A stretch of 64,000 nt of DNA from Sphingomonas qomolangmaensis (lineage in GTDB: Bacteria > Pseudomonadota > Alphaproteobacteria > Sphingomonadales > Sphingomonadaceae): positions 2,107,501-2,171,500 of the forward strand of contig NZ_CP101740.1 of the NCBI RefSeq assembly GCF_024496245.1, written 5' to 3'. The position numbers and the translations under genes are program-made. How positions within the stretch are numbered: position 1 is the stretch's first letter; the number at the start of each line of letters is the position of its first letter. Of the stretch, positions 27,820-37,060 are shown one piece after another. Below the pieces are notes generated by a model. That model was not told the DNA's origin. It saw nothing but the letters and a program-made list of their open reading frames with translations, and ran no database searches.

Positions 27820-29100
27820 TCAGTCGTGCACGGCGCCGAGCGTCCCCGGATCGAAGCCGCTGGCATCGGCGACGTCGAAATAGCGCCGCAGCAGCGCACG
27901 TTCCTGGACCGTGATGTACGGGTTCCACACGTCGAAGATCAGCACCACCCGTGGCTGGTCGCTGTCGTTCCATGCCTCGTGCTCGATCGTGTCGTCGAAC
28001 ACGAACGCCTCGCCCTCGTGCCATTGCCGTGTCTCGCCGCCGACGCGAAAGCCGCAGCCTTCGGGGACGATCAGCGGCAGATGGACGATCGCGCGTGCGT
28101 TGCTGACCCCGCTATGCGCCGGCAACCGGGTGTGCGGCTTGAGGATCGAGAAGAAGGCGGTCGGCGCGCGGCGCGGCATGTCGGCCATTGGCAGCTTCTC
28201 GAGCGCGCGCGCGGTAGCGGGGCAGCGGCGGCAGGCGTCATGATCGCGCTGGCCGAACCGCCACAGGTAGAACACGCTCCAGTCGAGCGAACGGTCGAGC
28301 GGGGTCCATTTGGTGGTCGGCGCGCCCGCGCCCATCGAGACGTAGGGGACGATGCCGTCGGCGCCCTGGTCGAGCAGCGAGAGCGCCTCGCGGCGAATGT
28401 CGTCGAACGCCGCCTCGATCGCGGGGAGCCACTCGAAATGGTCGCGGTCGAAGAATTCGTCGGCAGGCAGAAACGGGAAATGCAGCCCGTGGCATTCATT
28501 GGCGTAGATGCGGCGGCGGCCGAGCATCTTGTCGACGCACGCGTCGAAGCGCCGCAATTCCCGGCGTCCCGCGGTCGCGCGGATGTCGGTCAGGCCGCCT
28601 TCGACCAGATCGGCGAAGCGCCGCGCATTCGCTTCGACATAGGAGCGCGCATGATCGAGCACCGCGGCGAATTGCGGGGCGGGGTCGGCGATGCCCTGTG
28701 CCAGTTGCAGCAACGCCGACCAGCGGAAGGTGGCGAGCGCATATTCGTCGCGGCGTTCATGAAGTTCGGCAAGCCGGACGATCCCGCCGATATGCCGCTG
28801 GTCGAGGTCGAGCACGCGGTGCAGCGCGTCGCGCTCACCCGCGGGGTCGCCCTTGCGCCGGCGCGCGGTGGCGACGTTCATCCATAATTCGGGCGCCGAA
28901 GGATCGCCCTGCGTCGCCGCGATGAAATGGCGTTCGGCGGTATCGAGCCGGTCTGTTTCGAGCGCGAACATCCCCAGCGCGTTGTTCGCGATCGGGTTCT
29001 GCGGGTCGTGGTCGGTGGCGCGTTCGAACGCTGCGGCGGCAGCGCGCTGGTCCCGTCGGCCAAGCGCCGCCTGCGCCGATTGCAACAGATCGGCAATCAT
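27820..29100 (-). CDS. TPR protein with aspartyl/asparaginyl beta-hydroxylase domain
   Basis: About 426 residues. The first 120 residues are TPR-like helices ('AAFERATDHDPQNPIANNAL', 'AERHFIAATQGDPSAPELWM'). The C-terminal 200 residues are an Asp/Asn beta-hydroxylase fold of the 2-oxoglutarate, Fe(II)-dependent cupin type: 'RLPAHSGVSNARAIVHLPLI', 'GETRQWHEGEAFVFDDTIEH' and 'EAWNDSDQPRVVLIFDVWNP' hold the metal His pair and the 2-oxoglutarate Arg. Its substrate (a peptide or protein side chain, or a small molecule) is unknown. The start is ATG 29100 or TTG 29118; neither has a clear site. Neighbours are a small secreted protein, a sulfotransferase-like gene and a TonB receptor. Confidence 0.88.
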   Translation of the reverse strand: MIADLLQSAQAALGRRDQRAAAAAFERATDHDPQNPIANNALGMFALETDRLDTAERHFIAATQGDPSAPELWMNVATARRRKGDPAGERDALHRVLDLDQRHIGGIVRLAELHERRDEYALATFRWSALLQLAQGIADPAPQFAAVLDHARSYVEANARRFADLVEGGLTDIRATAGRRELRRFDACVDKMLGRRRIYANECHGLHFPFLPADEFFDRDHFEWLPAIEAAFDDIRREALSLLDQGADGIVPYVSMGAGAPTTKWTPLDRSLDWSVFYLWRFGQRDHDACRRCPATARALEKLPMADMPRRAPTAFFSILKPHTRLPAHSGVSNARAIVHLPLIVPEGCGFRVGGETRQWHEGEAFVFDDTIEHEAWNDSDQPRVVLIFDVWNPYITVQERALLRRYFDVADASGFDPGTLGAVHD

Positions 29101-29187
29101 GCGTCGCGAATCGGTCAAGCGCGCAAACGTGCCGCGTTACGGGACCCGATCGACCCCGGATTCTTCGGTGCCTTCATCTCAAAGGCC

Positions 29188-29433
29188 TCACATTCCAGAC
29201 GGACGGCCGCTGTTGCGATCGACCATGTCCTGCCCATTCTCCCGCGCGGCGCTGGCGATCAGGTCCCATTCGGCCTTGGTGCGGCATTCCTTGCGGCGTT
29301 TCACCAGTGAGCCGGTCTCGGCCGTTCGCTTGCAGATGCGGCGGTCGGCTGCGGGGGGCGCGTTCGGCGCCGCTGGCGCGGTTGTCTGCACCGGTGCCAG
29401 CGCGAGTATCGCGACGGTTAGATAAAACGACAT
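29188..29433 (-). CDS. Small secreted protein with conserved Cys pair
   Basis: 81 residues from the ATG at 29433, which has GAGGAAGCC as ribosome site. Residues 1-18 are a signal peptide ('MSFYLTVAILALAPVQTT'). The mature part holds two cysteines, in 'RRICKRTAETGSLVKRRK' and 'ECRTKAEWDLIASAARENGQ', likely a disulfide. Proteins with this CRTKAEW pattern recur in sphingomonads, but I know of no function. It is upstream of the TPR/hydroxylase gene on the same strand (about 85 nt apart). Confidence 0.7.
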   Translation of the reverse strand: MSFYLTVAILALAPVQTTAPAAPNAPPAADRRICKRTAETGSLVKRRKECRTKAEWDLIASAARENGQDMVDRNSGRPSGM

Positions 29434-29573
29434 GAAGGCTTCCTCTTCGACCATCGAGTTGATTTTTCGCAAGAGACCACAGCTTTGCGTGATTGCAAAG
29501 CGCCGAGTTGCCCAATCGAAACGCTGCGAGCGGTCGCTTGCCCGCCCGCCCGGCGGTGTGGCAACCAGCAGCG

Positions 29574-30608
29574 ATGACCTTCGCCCATCCAGAACCAGCC
29601 CTCGATGCGATCGTCGGCGACCCCGATTGGCTGGCGCACCGCTATGACCCGGTCGCCGACGCGTTCCACTTCATTCGCGCGTCGCGCGCCGATCGTGCGA
29701 AGGCGGTGTTCTTGATCGACGAGTATCTGCCGGGCGCGCAATCGCCGCGACCGGTGCGCCGCGCCGCAGTTTTTGCGGCGGCGGCATTGCAGCCCAGAAT
29801 CGGCTATCTGTTTCATTCGGCGTTTTGCTGTTCGACGCTGCTCGCCAACGCCTTTGAACTGCCGGGCACCGCGATGACGCTGAAGGAACCGATGCTGCTC
29901 AACGACCTGATCGGCTGGCGTAGGCGCGGGGCGCCGCCGCGCGATCTGGCCGAGCGGCTCGATCATGCGCTGCTTGCGCTCGGGGCGAGCGTGCCCCCGG
30001 GCGAGACACTGCTGATCAAACCGTCGAACGTCGTGAACGCGCTGGCACCCGCGATGCTGGCGCTGCGCGCAGAGTCGCGCGCGCTGCTGCTGCACGCGCC
30101 ACTGGCGACCTTCGTGGCGTCGATCGCGTCGAAGGGGATGTGGGGGCGGCTTTGGGTGCGCGACCTGTGGGCCAAGCTCGACGCCGATGGAATGTGTGCA
30201 CTCGGCTTCGAACCCGGCGAGGCCCCAAAGCAAACCGACCTGCAGATCGCAGCGATGGGGTGGCTGGCGCAGCACCGGCTGTTCGCAGGAATGGTGGCGC
30301 GCTTCCCGGGGCGGGTGGCGACGCTCGACAGCGCTGCGCTGCTCGCCGATCCGCAGCGAACGGTGGCCGCGGTCGCCGACTTCTTCGGGCTTGGGCTCGA
30401 CGACGCCGGCCTCGCGGCGATTGCTAGCGGCAGCGCGTTTTCGCGCAACGCCAAATCGGGCGAGGCATTCGGCGTGCGCGAGCGCGAGGCGGTGCATGCC
30501 GGCGCAATCGACGCGAATCGCGACGAGATCGAGAAGGTGGTGGCATGGACGAAGGCGGTCGCCGACCGCAACGGCATCGCGCTGGAGCTAGCAGCAGCGT
30601 TGCTCTGA
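29574..30608 (+). CDS. Sulfotransferase-like P-loop protein
   Basis: 344 residues from the ATG at 29574. The segment 'RIGYLFHSAFCCSTLLANAF' resembles the 5'-phosphosulfate-binding loop of PAPS sulfotransferases, and 'AMTLKEPMLLNDLIGW' follows as in bacterial family members. The C-terminal part ('DPQRTVAAVADFFGLGLDDA') resembles the cap segment that follows the nucleotide site. Sulfation has not been shown for such proteins and the loop lacks a classical K/R, so a different activity is possible. It is convergent with the TonB-receptor gene and shares the terminator at 30651-30682. The start is weakly supported by ribosome site. Confidence 0.6.
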   Translation: MTFAHPEPALDAIVGDPDWLAHRYDPVADAFHFIRASRADRAKAVFLIDEYLPGAQSPRPVRRAAVFAAAALQPRIGYLFHSAFCCSTLLANAFELPGTAMTLKEPMLLNDLIGWRRRGAPPRDLAERLDHALLALGASVPPGETLLIKPSNVVNALAPAMLALRAESRALLLHAPLATFVASIASKGMWGRLWVRDLWAKLDADGMCALGFEPGEAPKQTDLQIAAMGWLAQHRLFAGMVARFPGRVATLDSAALLADPQRTVAAVADFFGLGLDDAGLAAIASGSAFSRNAKSGEAFGVREREAVHAGAIDANRDEIEKVVAWTKAVADRNGIALELAAALL

Positions 30609-30650
30609 CGCCCCGCGCCTAGCCTGCCGGCAACGCCGATCGAAACGCAA

Positions 30651-30682
30651 AAAGGGCGGCCCCATCGGGACCGCCCTTCTTT
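30651..30682. terminator. Bidirectional intrinsic terminator
   Basis: AAAGGGCGG (30651-30659) pairs with CCGCCCTTcTTT (30671-30682) around a loop CCCCATCGGGA. There is an A run on the left and a T run on the right. It can end both the sulfotransferase-like gene from the left and the TonB-receptor gene from the right. Confidence 0.85.
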
Positions 30683-30703
30683 GCACCAGCGTCGATCCGA
30701 AGA

Positions 30704-33700
30704 TTAGAAGCGGATGCGCGCGCTTGCCGAGAAGCGACGACCGACCGCGTCGTAGGTCGACGGATAGGTGTTGCCGCTGTTGTATGCGGTCGAACCGATG
30801 GTGTTGCCGACCAGCGGTGGCTGCTTGTCGAACATGTTCATCGCGGCGACCGAGAAGGTGAAGTTCTCGGTCACGGCGTAGCGGACCGTCAGATCGAAAT
30901 AGTCGTACGGCTCGATCGTGTTGAAGTCGTACGTGCCCGCTGGCTCGTCGATCGTGCCGGCAAAAGCGGCATCATCGACGCTGTCGGCGAACTCGTAGTC
31001 GACCCGGTCGATGTGGCGCCACAGCAGCGACACGTCGACGTCGTCGAACGACAGCGTGGTGCGCTGCGACCAGCTGAACTCGGGCTGGATCGACGCGCAG
31101 TTGGCCGAATACAGACCGACGCATTCGCGCAGGATGCTGTCGTCCGACGACGCGTTCGCGTTGAACTGGCTGCGGTTGGTCCAGTTGCCATTGAAGCCCA
31201 GCGACAAACCGAAAATGCCGAAGTCGCGGGTGTAGTTGGCGGTCAAATCGACGCCGTCGGTCTTGATGAACCCAAGGTTCGACAGCGTGATCGGCAGGCC
31301 GAGGGTGGTCGAGGGATCACCCGAGAGCGAACCGTCGATCGGATTGCGACGGATCGCAAGGCATGCCGGGTTGGTGACGCTGAGTGCATCGAAGCACGCG
31401 CTGACGACGTCGTCGGGGGTCGGCGACGACACCGCACCGTCTACGACGATGTGGTAATAGTCGATCGACGCCGAGAAGCCCGGCAGGAAGGTGGGGGTGA
31501 ACACCGCACCCGCCGACCAGCTGTCCGATTCCTCGGGAAGCAGGTTGACGTTGCCGCCGCCGGTCGACTGCGCCTGACCCGAGGTCGGGACTGCAATCTG
31601 GCCGATCGATGCCGCCGGCGCGCCCTGCGCGATGCAAACGTCGCGAAGGACGCCGGTCGGGATCGCACGGCCGCCGATCGGGATGCCGGCATCGGTCAGG
31701 TTGGCGCAGGGATCGTCGGCCAGGTTGGTCAGCGTGGTATTCACCGGGCTGAACAATTCGCCGATGTTCGGCGCACGGACCGCACGGCTGTAGTTACCGC
31801 GGAACTTGATCCCGTCGAACGGCTCCCACTGGCCACCGACCTTCCAGGTCGTGGTGTTGTAGCTGGGATCGCCAACCGCATCGACGGTATAGCTCGAATA
31901 GCGCACGCCGCCTTCGACCTGCAGCAGGTTGAAGAAGGGACGATCGGCAACCAGCGGAACGATCAATTCGCCGACGGCTTCGTAGACGTCATAGCCACCG
32001 TCGATGTTCGGAGCCGCGCCGCCTGCGCCGCCCAGATCGCCGCTCTGCGAGAGCGAGTCCGACTGCTGGCTGGCGGTGTACTTGCGATATTCGCCACCGA
32101 CCGCGAAGCCGATATTCTCGGTCGCCAGCGGCGATGCGAAGCCGAAGTCACCGCTGATCGTGCCGCGTGCCTGCGCCTGCGTGGTGCGGACGAGCACCGA
32201 ACTGTTGCCGGTCAGGAAATCGATCGTGTCGGGGGTGATCGATCCTTCCGGACCGAAGAAATTGACCGGAACGCAGCCATTGGCATCGTTCTGGCAGGTG
32301 ACCGTCCCCGTTGCCGGATCGCGATTGACCAGCAGCGACTGCTGCACGCGCGAGTTGAGCGTGTAGCCCTGGATGAGCTGGAAGTTCTCGCTCTCGCCAT
32401 ACGACCCGAACAGATCGTAACCGATGTTCGAGGTGATATCCCCACGAACGCCAGCGCGATAATCGAAGAAGGTCGTCGTGAATTCCGACACGCGGGGTCC
32501 GACTTCGGTCGCACGGCGCGACAGCTGCACGCCGGTGACTTCGCGATAATTGGGGTCGGTGCGGCCGGTAGCGGTTGCCGCCGCGGCGCATTCAGCCGCG
32601 GTGAAGCGCGGCGTATAGCCCACTGCCGAATTGGTATCGAAGCCGCAGAAGGCGCTCCGCTGCGCGCCGCTCAGGAACGGGTTGTTCAAACCAACCGTCA
32701 CAGGAACCGCGAACGCACCCGACGGAGCGATGATGGTGCTGACGGTGTTCTTCGAGAAGATCGCGCGGTTGTAGACCTCGACATTGTCCGAAATCTGGTA
32801 GTTCGCCGCTGCATAGATGTTGTAGCGCTCGAACGGCGTCTGGAAGATGTTGTCGGGGTTGAAGTTGAACGGCGTGAACGCTGCGGTCGGCCGGAAGGCG
32901 TTGCCCGCTGCGTTTACCTGACGGTTGCCCTGGACCGCGTTGCACGCGATCTGGCCCGCAGCACCGCAGCCCGACGTGATCGAATCGGCACCGGTGGGGT
33001 TTACCCCGGTGAAGCGCGACGGGACCGAGGTGCCCGAGCCGCCAACGCCACCGGTGAACGAATCGACCTGGAAGCGCGAGATCGCACGGTCGCCCTGGAA
33101 CACGGGGTCGGCCTGCTGATAGCCGATGCTGAGCACCGCGTTGCCGCGGCCGTCGTCGAAGTTGGCACCGACGGTCAGATCGGCGCGGAAGATCGCGCCG
33201 TCGCCCTGTTCGGCGATCTGGTTCGACAGGTTGAGGTCGATACCGGCGAAATCGGTGCGCGTGATGAAGTTGACCACGCCCGAGATGGCGTCCGCGCCGT
33301 AGGTGGTCGATGCGCCGCCCGTCAGCACGTCGACGCGCTGGACCAGTGCCAGCGGCACGTTGTTCAAATCGAACTGGCCCTGCAGCGTGCCGGGAACCAG
33401 GCGAACGCCGTCGAGCAGGACGAGGTTGCGGTTCGAGCCGAGGCCGCGAAGATTGACGAACGATGCGCCGCCATTGCCGTTGTTGACCGCCGAACCGACC
33501 GACGGGACGACGCCCGGCAGTTCGCGAAGCAGTTCTTCAGCGACGTTAGCCTGCTGCAGATCGATTTCGTCGGCACCGATGACGCTGACCGGGTTCGACG
33601 CGATGAGGTTGGGATTGCGGATCAGCGAGCCGGTGACGACGATGTCCTGGCCGGTAATTGCGGCTTCGTCCTGAACGTTCTCGGTCGGGCTGCCGGTGTT

Positions 33701-33823
33701 GGGCTGCTCGGTGACGGTCTCGGTCGACTGCGGCGCAACCTGTGCGAACGCAGGTGCGGCGACGACGGTCGCGCCGATCATCAGCGTCGAGGCGAGCAAC
33801 CGCTGGCGGGTTAGCTTCTTCAT
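30704..33823 (-). CDS. TonB-dependent receptor
   Basis: 1039 residues. A signal peptide (residues 1-27, 'LLASTLMIGATVVAAPAFA') is followed by a TonB box-like region 'GQDIVVTGSLIRNPN'. The plug domain includes 'ELLRELPGVVPSVGSAVNNG' and 'FVNLRGLGSNRNLVLLDGVR'. A long 22-strand beta-barrel ends in 'GRRFSASARIRF', the C-terminal Phe needed for outer-membrane assembly. It imports a large or scarce substrate using TonB energy; no substrate can be named. AGAGGGAACG precedes the ATG. Sequence between plug and barrel is rich in Asn/Thr/Gly and Cys pairs, common in sphingomonad receptors for polymers or peptides. Confidence 0.95.
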   Translation of the reverse strand: MKKLTRQRLLASTLMIGATVVAAPAFAQVAPQSTETVTEQPNTGSPTENVQDEAAITGQDIVVTGSLIRNPNLIASNPVSVIGADEIDLQQANVAEELLRELPGVVPSVGSAVNNGNGGASFVNLRGLGSNRNLVLLDGVRLVPGTLQGQFDLNNVPLALVQRVDVLTGGASTTYGADAISGVVNFITRTDFAGIDLNLSNQIAEQGDGAIFRADLTVGANFDDGRGNAVLSIGYQQADPVFQGDRAISRFQVDSFTGGVGGSGTSVPSRFTGVNPTGADSITSGCGAAGQIACNAVQGNRQVNAAGNAFRPTAAFTPFNFNPDNIFQTPFERYNIYAAANYQISDNVEVYNRAIFSKNTVSTIIAPSGAFAVPVTVGLNNPFLSGAQRSAFCGFDTNSAVGYTPRFTAAECAAAATATGRTDPNYREVTGVQLSRRATEVGPRVSEFTTTFFDYRAGVRGDITSNIGYDLFGSYGESENFQLIQGYTLNSRVQQSLLVNRDPATGTVTCQNDANGCVPVNFFGPEGSITPDTIDFLTGNSSVLVRTTQAQARGTISGDFGFASPLATENIGFAVGGEYRKYTASQQSDSLSQSGDLGGAGGAAPNIDGGYDVYEAVGELIVPLVADRPFFNLLQVEGGVRYSSYTVDAVGDPSYNTTTWKVGGQWEPFDGIKFRGNYSRAVRAPNIGELFSPVNTTLTNLADDPCANLTDAGIPIGGRAIPTGVLRDVCIAQGAPAASIGQIAVPTSGQAQSTGGGNVNLLPEESDSWSAGAVFTPTFLPGFSASIDYYHIVVDGAVSSPTPDDVVSACFDALSVTNPACLAIRRNPIDGSLSGDPSTTLGLPITLSNLGFIKTDGVDLTANYTRDFGIFGLSLGFNGNWTNRSQFNANASSDDSILRECVGLYSANCASIQPEFSWSQRTTLSFDDVDVSLLWRHIDRVDYEFADSVDDAAFAGTIDEPAGTYDFNTIEPYDYFDLTVRYAVTENFTFSVAAMNMFDKQPPLVGNTIGSTAYNSGNTYPSTYDAVGRRFSASARIRF

Positions 33824-34060
33824 TGGTGTTCGTTCCCTCTGAACGGCGGCGTTTGCACCGCGCTGGTTCGCTGCCGGTCCCTAAACCGACAATGGTCGTT
33901 TGGTAGGGTTTTGATGCGGTTCGGCGCAATCCTCTTTCGCAGTGCAGCGGGTTTTCGACACGGATGGTGATATTATCGTCACAGTTCTGTCGCATGCCCG
34001 ACTTCGCTAAGACGCCTGCGCGGAATAGCTGCGACACCAAACATCGATTGGGGGACGGGT

Positions 34061-34591
34061 ATGAAAGTCGGATTATGGACGGTGGCTGCACTGATCGTGG
34101 CGACCCCTTGCGCAGCGCAGGATCAGAACGAGGGCGAGCGCGCATCGGTGCTTGCCGACGCGCTGGCGAAATGCCCTGCGATCGCCGCCGATGCCGAGCG
34201 GCTCGCCTGCTTCGATCGCACCAGCGCGGCGCTGTTGGCGGCGCGCGAAGCCGGCAATCTGGTGTTCGTCGATCGCGAAGGAATGCGCACCGCCAAGCGC
34301 GCGGTGTTCGGTTTCTCGCTGCCCAAGATCAAGCTGTTCGGCGATGGCCGCAGCGATCGCGCCGAACCCGAAGTGCGCGAGATCGACAGCGTTCTGGCGT
34401 CGGTGCGCCAGGCGGGGAACGGTATCTACCTGCTCGCGCTCGCCGATGAATCGCAGTGGCAGACGACCGAGGCGCGTACCGGCTTCTTCCCCAAGGCGGG
34501 CAAGCCGGTGAAGATCGAAGCCGGCCTGCTGGGCAGCTATAGCGCGAGCATCGACGGCAAGCGCGCGATCAAGGTCAAGCGGATCCGCTGA
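34061..34591 (+). CDS. Secreted protein of unknown function
   Basis: 176 residues. Residues 1-19 are a signal peptide ('MKVGLWTVAALIVATPCAAQ'). The mature part has two cysteines close together ('ALAKCPAIAADAERLACFDR') and then a beta-rich region ('NGIYLLALADESQWQTTEAR', 'YSASIDGKRAIKVKRIR'). The pattern 'C-x-IaxDxERLxCFD' with a later 'W' resembles short periplasmic proteins common in alphaproteobacteria, but I cannot assign a role. GGGGACGGGT precedes the ATG. It is divergent from the TonB receptor with a 237-nt gap. Confidence 0.75.
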   Translation: MKVGLWTVAALIVATPCAAQDQNEGERASVLADALAKCPAIAADAERLACFDRTSAALLAAREAGNLVFVDREGMRTAKRAVFGFSLPKIKLFGDGRSDRAEPEVREIDSVLASVRQAGNGIYLLALADESQWQTTEARTGFFPKAGKPVKIEAGLLGSYSASIDGKRAIKVKRIR

Positions 34592-34603
34592 ACCCCTCGC
34601 TGC

Positions 34604-35431
34604 CTACCCCGGCATCGGCCCCGCCACCAGCAGCGGGTCGATGCGGGCGTCGTGCCATTTCATGCTCCAGTGGAGATGCGGCCCGGTCGCGCGGCCGGTC
34701 GCGCCGATCGCGCCGATCGGCTGGCCGCGGCGGACGCTCGCGCCTTCGCGGACGTCGATGCGCGACAAATGCAGGAACGCGCTGTTGAGCCCCATGCCGT
34801 GGTCGAGCATCAGCAGATTGCCCTCGAGCGTGAAGGGCGACGCTGCGGCCAGGATCACGACGCCGTCGGCGGGGGCGACGATGGTGGTGCCGCCAGGGCG
34901 CGCGACGTCGACCCCCGAGTGATAGGCGCCGGGTTCGCCGCGATAGATTCGCTGCGACCCGAACAGCCCCGAGATGCGGCCGGTTACCGGCCAAACGAAT
35001 GGCTGCCGCCAGCCCTGCGCGGCGGTCACCTTGGCGCGCGCAGCGGCGATGCGCGCGAGTTCGGGGGTGCGCAGCTTCAGGAACTCGGCCGAGGGGCGCG
35101 ACTGGCGCGCGAGCGTGTTGAGCCGCTCGATCCGCCAGGCACGCGGACGGATCGCGAGCGTCTGGCGCAGCGTCTCGCCATCGATCCGCGTGGCGGCGAG
35201 GATCGCGTTGGCCGGCTGGTCGCGATCGAAGGCGACGACGAAGCGGCCGTCGCGCGCGACTTCGACAGGCTCCCCGTTCAGCGTCAACTGGGTGGTGCCG
35301 GCGGGCGCGGTGCCGAGGACACGGCCGCCTTGGATCAGATCGCCGTCGAGTGCGAAGGGCGCGGTTTGCGCGGCAACGCTGATCGGCGCGAGGACACACA
35401 GCAATGCAGCAACCGCCATCCGGCGGTTCAT
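34604..35431 (-). CDS. M23-family peptidase (LytM/NlpD-type, exported)
   Basis: 275 residues from the ATG at 35431. A signal peptide (residues 1-22, 'RRMAVAALLCVLAPISVAAQ') precedes an Ig-like N-terminal part. The C-terminal LytM fold shows the zinc ligands 'GAYHSGVDVARPGG' (HxxxD) and 'TGPHLHWSMKWHD' (HxH), so it is probably a catalytically active endopeptidase acting on peptidoglycan cross-bridges. The start codon overlaps the stop of the DUF2093 gene by four bases (ATGA), so the two are coupled. xseA is just upstream on the same strand. Confidence 0.92.
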   Translation of the reverse strand: MNRRMAVAALLCVLAPISVAAQTAPFALDGDLIQGGRVLGTAPAGTTQLTLNGEPVEVARDGRFVVAFDRDQPANAILAATRIDGETLRQTLAIRPRAWRIERLNTLARQSRPSAEFLKLRTPELARIAAARAKVTAAQGWRQPFVWPVTGRISGLFGSQRIYRGEPGAYHSGVDVARPGGTTIVAPADGVVILAAASPFTLEGNLLMLDHGMGLNSAFLHLSRIDVREGASVRRGQPIGAIGATGRATGPHLHWSMKWHDARIDPLLVAGPMPG

Positions 35432-35628
35432 GCGGCGGTCATCGCCCGGGTCGCGATGTCGGCGCTGGCATAGGCTTCCTGCCGCGCGACGTTCCAATAG
35501 CGCAGCGCCTCGAGCGCGATCGGCTCGCCGGTCACCGCGCACACGACATGGTCGCCATTGGCGAGCACGCGAAAGCCATTGGCCATGTAATGCAGCTTCG
35601 CCACCCGGCCGGATTGGGTCATCAACAC
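35428..35628 (-). CDS. DUF2093 small protein
   Basis: 66 residues. The core 'AKLHYMANGFRVLANGDHVV' with 'CAVTGEPIALEALRYWNVAR' is the DUF2093 signature, a short alphaproteobacterial protein of unknown function with a zinc-ribbon-like look but only one Cys. It lies between xseA and the M23 peptidase gene and overlaps the latter (ATGA). GGAACG precedes a GTG at 35628; an in-frame ATG at 35622 is the alternative start. Confidence 0.85.
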   Translation of the reverse strand: MLMTQSGRVAKLHYMANGFRVLANGDHVVCAVTGEPIALEALRYWNVARQEAYASADIATRAMTAA

Positions 35629-35656
35629 GAAATTCGTTCCTTACACGGTGCGCCGG

Positions 35657-37060
35657 TTACAGCAGGCTGGGCTGTTCGGGGCTCGGCGCAGCATATGCCT
35701 TGGCACCGCCGCGCTCAACCCGCGCGTCGATGGTGCCGTCGCGGAAGTGGAGGATGAGCGCGCCTGCCGCGCGGGCGGCGGCGGTGTCGGCGACGACCTT
35801 GCCCGATCCCCCCTTGCCCGATCCCTTGGCCTCGACCCTGGCATAGCCGCGTTCGAGCGGCGCGTCGGGGTTCACCGACAGATGCAGCCGCTCCATCGCC
35901 GCGAGCGCGGCGCGCGCGCCCGCCAGCCGCTGGTTGAGCATCGCCGGGCGCAGCACCGCGCCCGCGCGATCGAGCTGGCGCCGTCCGGCATCGAGCCGGC
36001 GTTCGAGCCCGCGCGAGAGGCGCGCGGCCAGATCGTCGGTCTTCTGCCGCTGCGGCCCGAGCAGCGCGTCGCGCCGGGGCAGCACGCGCACCAGCGCATC
36101 GAGCCGCTCGCGCCTGCGCTCCTGATAGCGCCGGACGCAGCGTTCGGTGCGGAGCCCCAGCATCGCGATGGTGTCGGCCAGCTCGGCGCGGACGGGGACC
36201 GCGATCTCGGCGGCGGCGGTCGGCGTGGGTGCCCGCAGATCGGCGGCGTGGTCGCACAGCGACGTATCGGTCTCGTGCCCAACCGCCGAAATGATCGGGA
36301 TCGAGCACCCCGCCACCGCGCGAACCACGGCCTCCTCGTTGAACGCCCACAAATCCTCGATCGAGCCACCGCCGCGCGCGACGATCACCAGGTCGGGCCG
36401 GCGCACCGGGCCGTCGGCGGGCATCGCGTCGAACCCGCGCACCGCAGCGGCGATCTCCTCGGCCGCGCCCTGCCCCTGCACCTTGACCGGCCACACGATG
36501 ACATGGCTGGGGCAGCGTTCGCCCAGCCGATGGAGGATGTCGCGGATCACCGCGCCGGTGGGCGAGGTGACGACGCCGATCGTGCGCGGCATGAAGGGCA
36601 AGGGCCGCCGCGCCTTCGACTTGGCGAACAGCCCCTCGGCCTCGAACCGCGCCTTGTTGCGTTCGAGCAGCGCCATCAGCGCGCCCTCGCCCGCCAGCTC
36701 CATCCGCTCGATGACGATCTGGTATTTCGATCGGCCGGGATAGGTGGTGAGCTTGCCGGTGGCGATCACTTCGATCCCGTCGGCGGCGGCGAAGGGAAGC
36801 GCCGCGGCTGCCCCCTTCCACATCACGCCGTCGATCACCGCCTTGTCGTCCTTCAGGCACAGATACACATGTCCCGAGCTCGCGCGCTTATAGCCCGAAA
36901 TCTCACCCTTCAGCCGGACATGGCTGAATTCGCCCTCGACCATCCGCTTGAGCTTCATCGACAGGTCGCCGACGCTGAGCGGTGCTGCGTTGTCCCCTGC
37001 GCGGCTCTCGGCTACCAGCCCAAGTTCATCGTTATTGGGCATGAAGAAGGGATCGGCCAT
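35657..37060 (-). CDS. xseA: Exodeoxyribonuclease VII large subunit
   Basis: 467 residues. An N-terminal OB fold ('VRLKGEISGYKRASSGHVYL', 'AVIDGVMWKGAAAALPFAAA') binds single-stranded DNA. The catalytic core has 'RTIGVVTSPTGAVIRDILHR' and 'VIVARGGGSIEDLWAFNEEA', then a long coiled coil. With XseB it degrades single-stranded DNA from either end. The start ATG at 37060 has AGGACG upstream; its first two bases coincide with the ATG of divergent purD, so no intergenic space remains. An internal ATG at 37042 is the alternative. Confidence 0.95.
   Translation of the reverse strand: MADPFFMPNNDELGLVAESRAGDNAAPLSVGDLSMKLKRMVEGEFSHVRLKGEISGYKRASSGHVYLCLKDDKAVIDGVMWKGAAAALPFAAADGIEVIATGKLTTYPGRSKYQIVIERMELAGEGALMALLERNKARFEAEGLFAKSKARRPLPFMPRTIGVVTSPTGAVIRDILHRLGERCPSHVIVWPVKVQGQGAAEEIAAAVRGFDAMPADGPVRRPDLVIVARGGGSIEDLWAFNEEAVVRAVAGCSIPIISAVGHETDTSLCDHAADLRAPTPTAAAEIAVPVRAELADTIAMLGLRTERCVRRYQERRRERLDALVRVLPRRDALLGPQRQKTDDLAARLSRGLERRLDAGRRQLDRAGAVLRPAMLNQRLAGARAALAAMERLHLSVNPDAPLERGYARVEAKGSGKGGSGKVVADTAAARAAGALILHFRDGTIDARVERGGAKAYAAPSPEQPSLL

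Noticed and set aside
28887..29475. Long open frames on the strand opposite the TPR-hydroxylase gene
   Set aside because: Arg/Ala-biased shadow composition and no domain match.
33967..33982. GTGATATTATCGTCAC dyad upstream of the TonB receptor
   Set aside because: It resembles a CRP/FNR half-site pair but the spacer is eight, not six, and no match to a promoter follows; left as chance.
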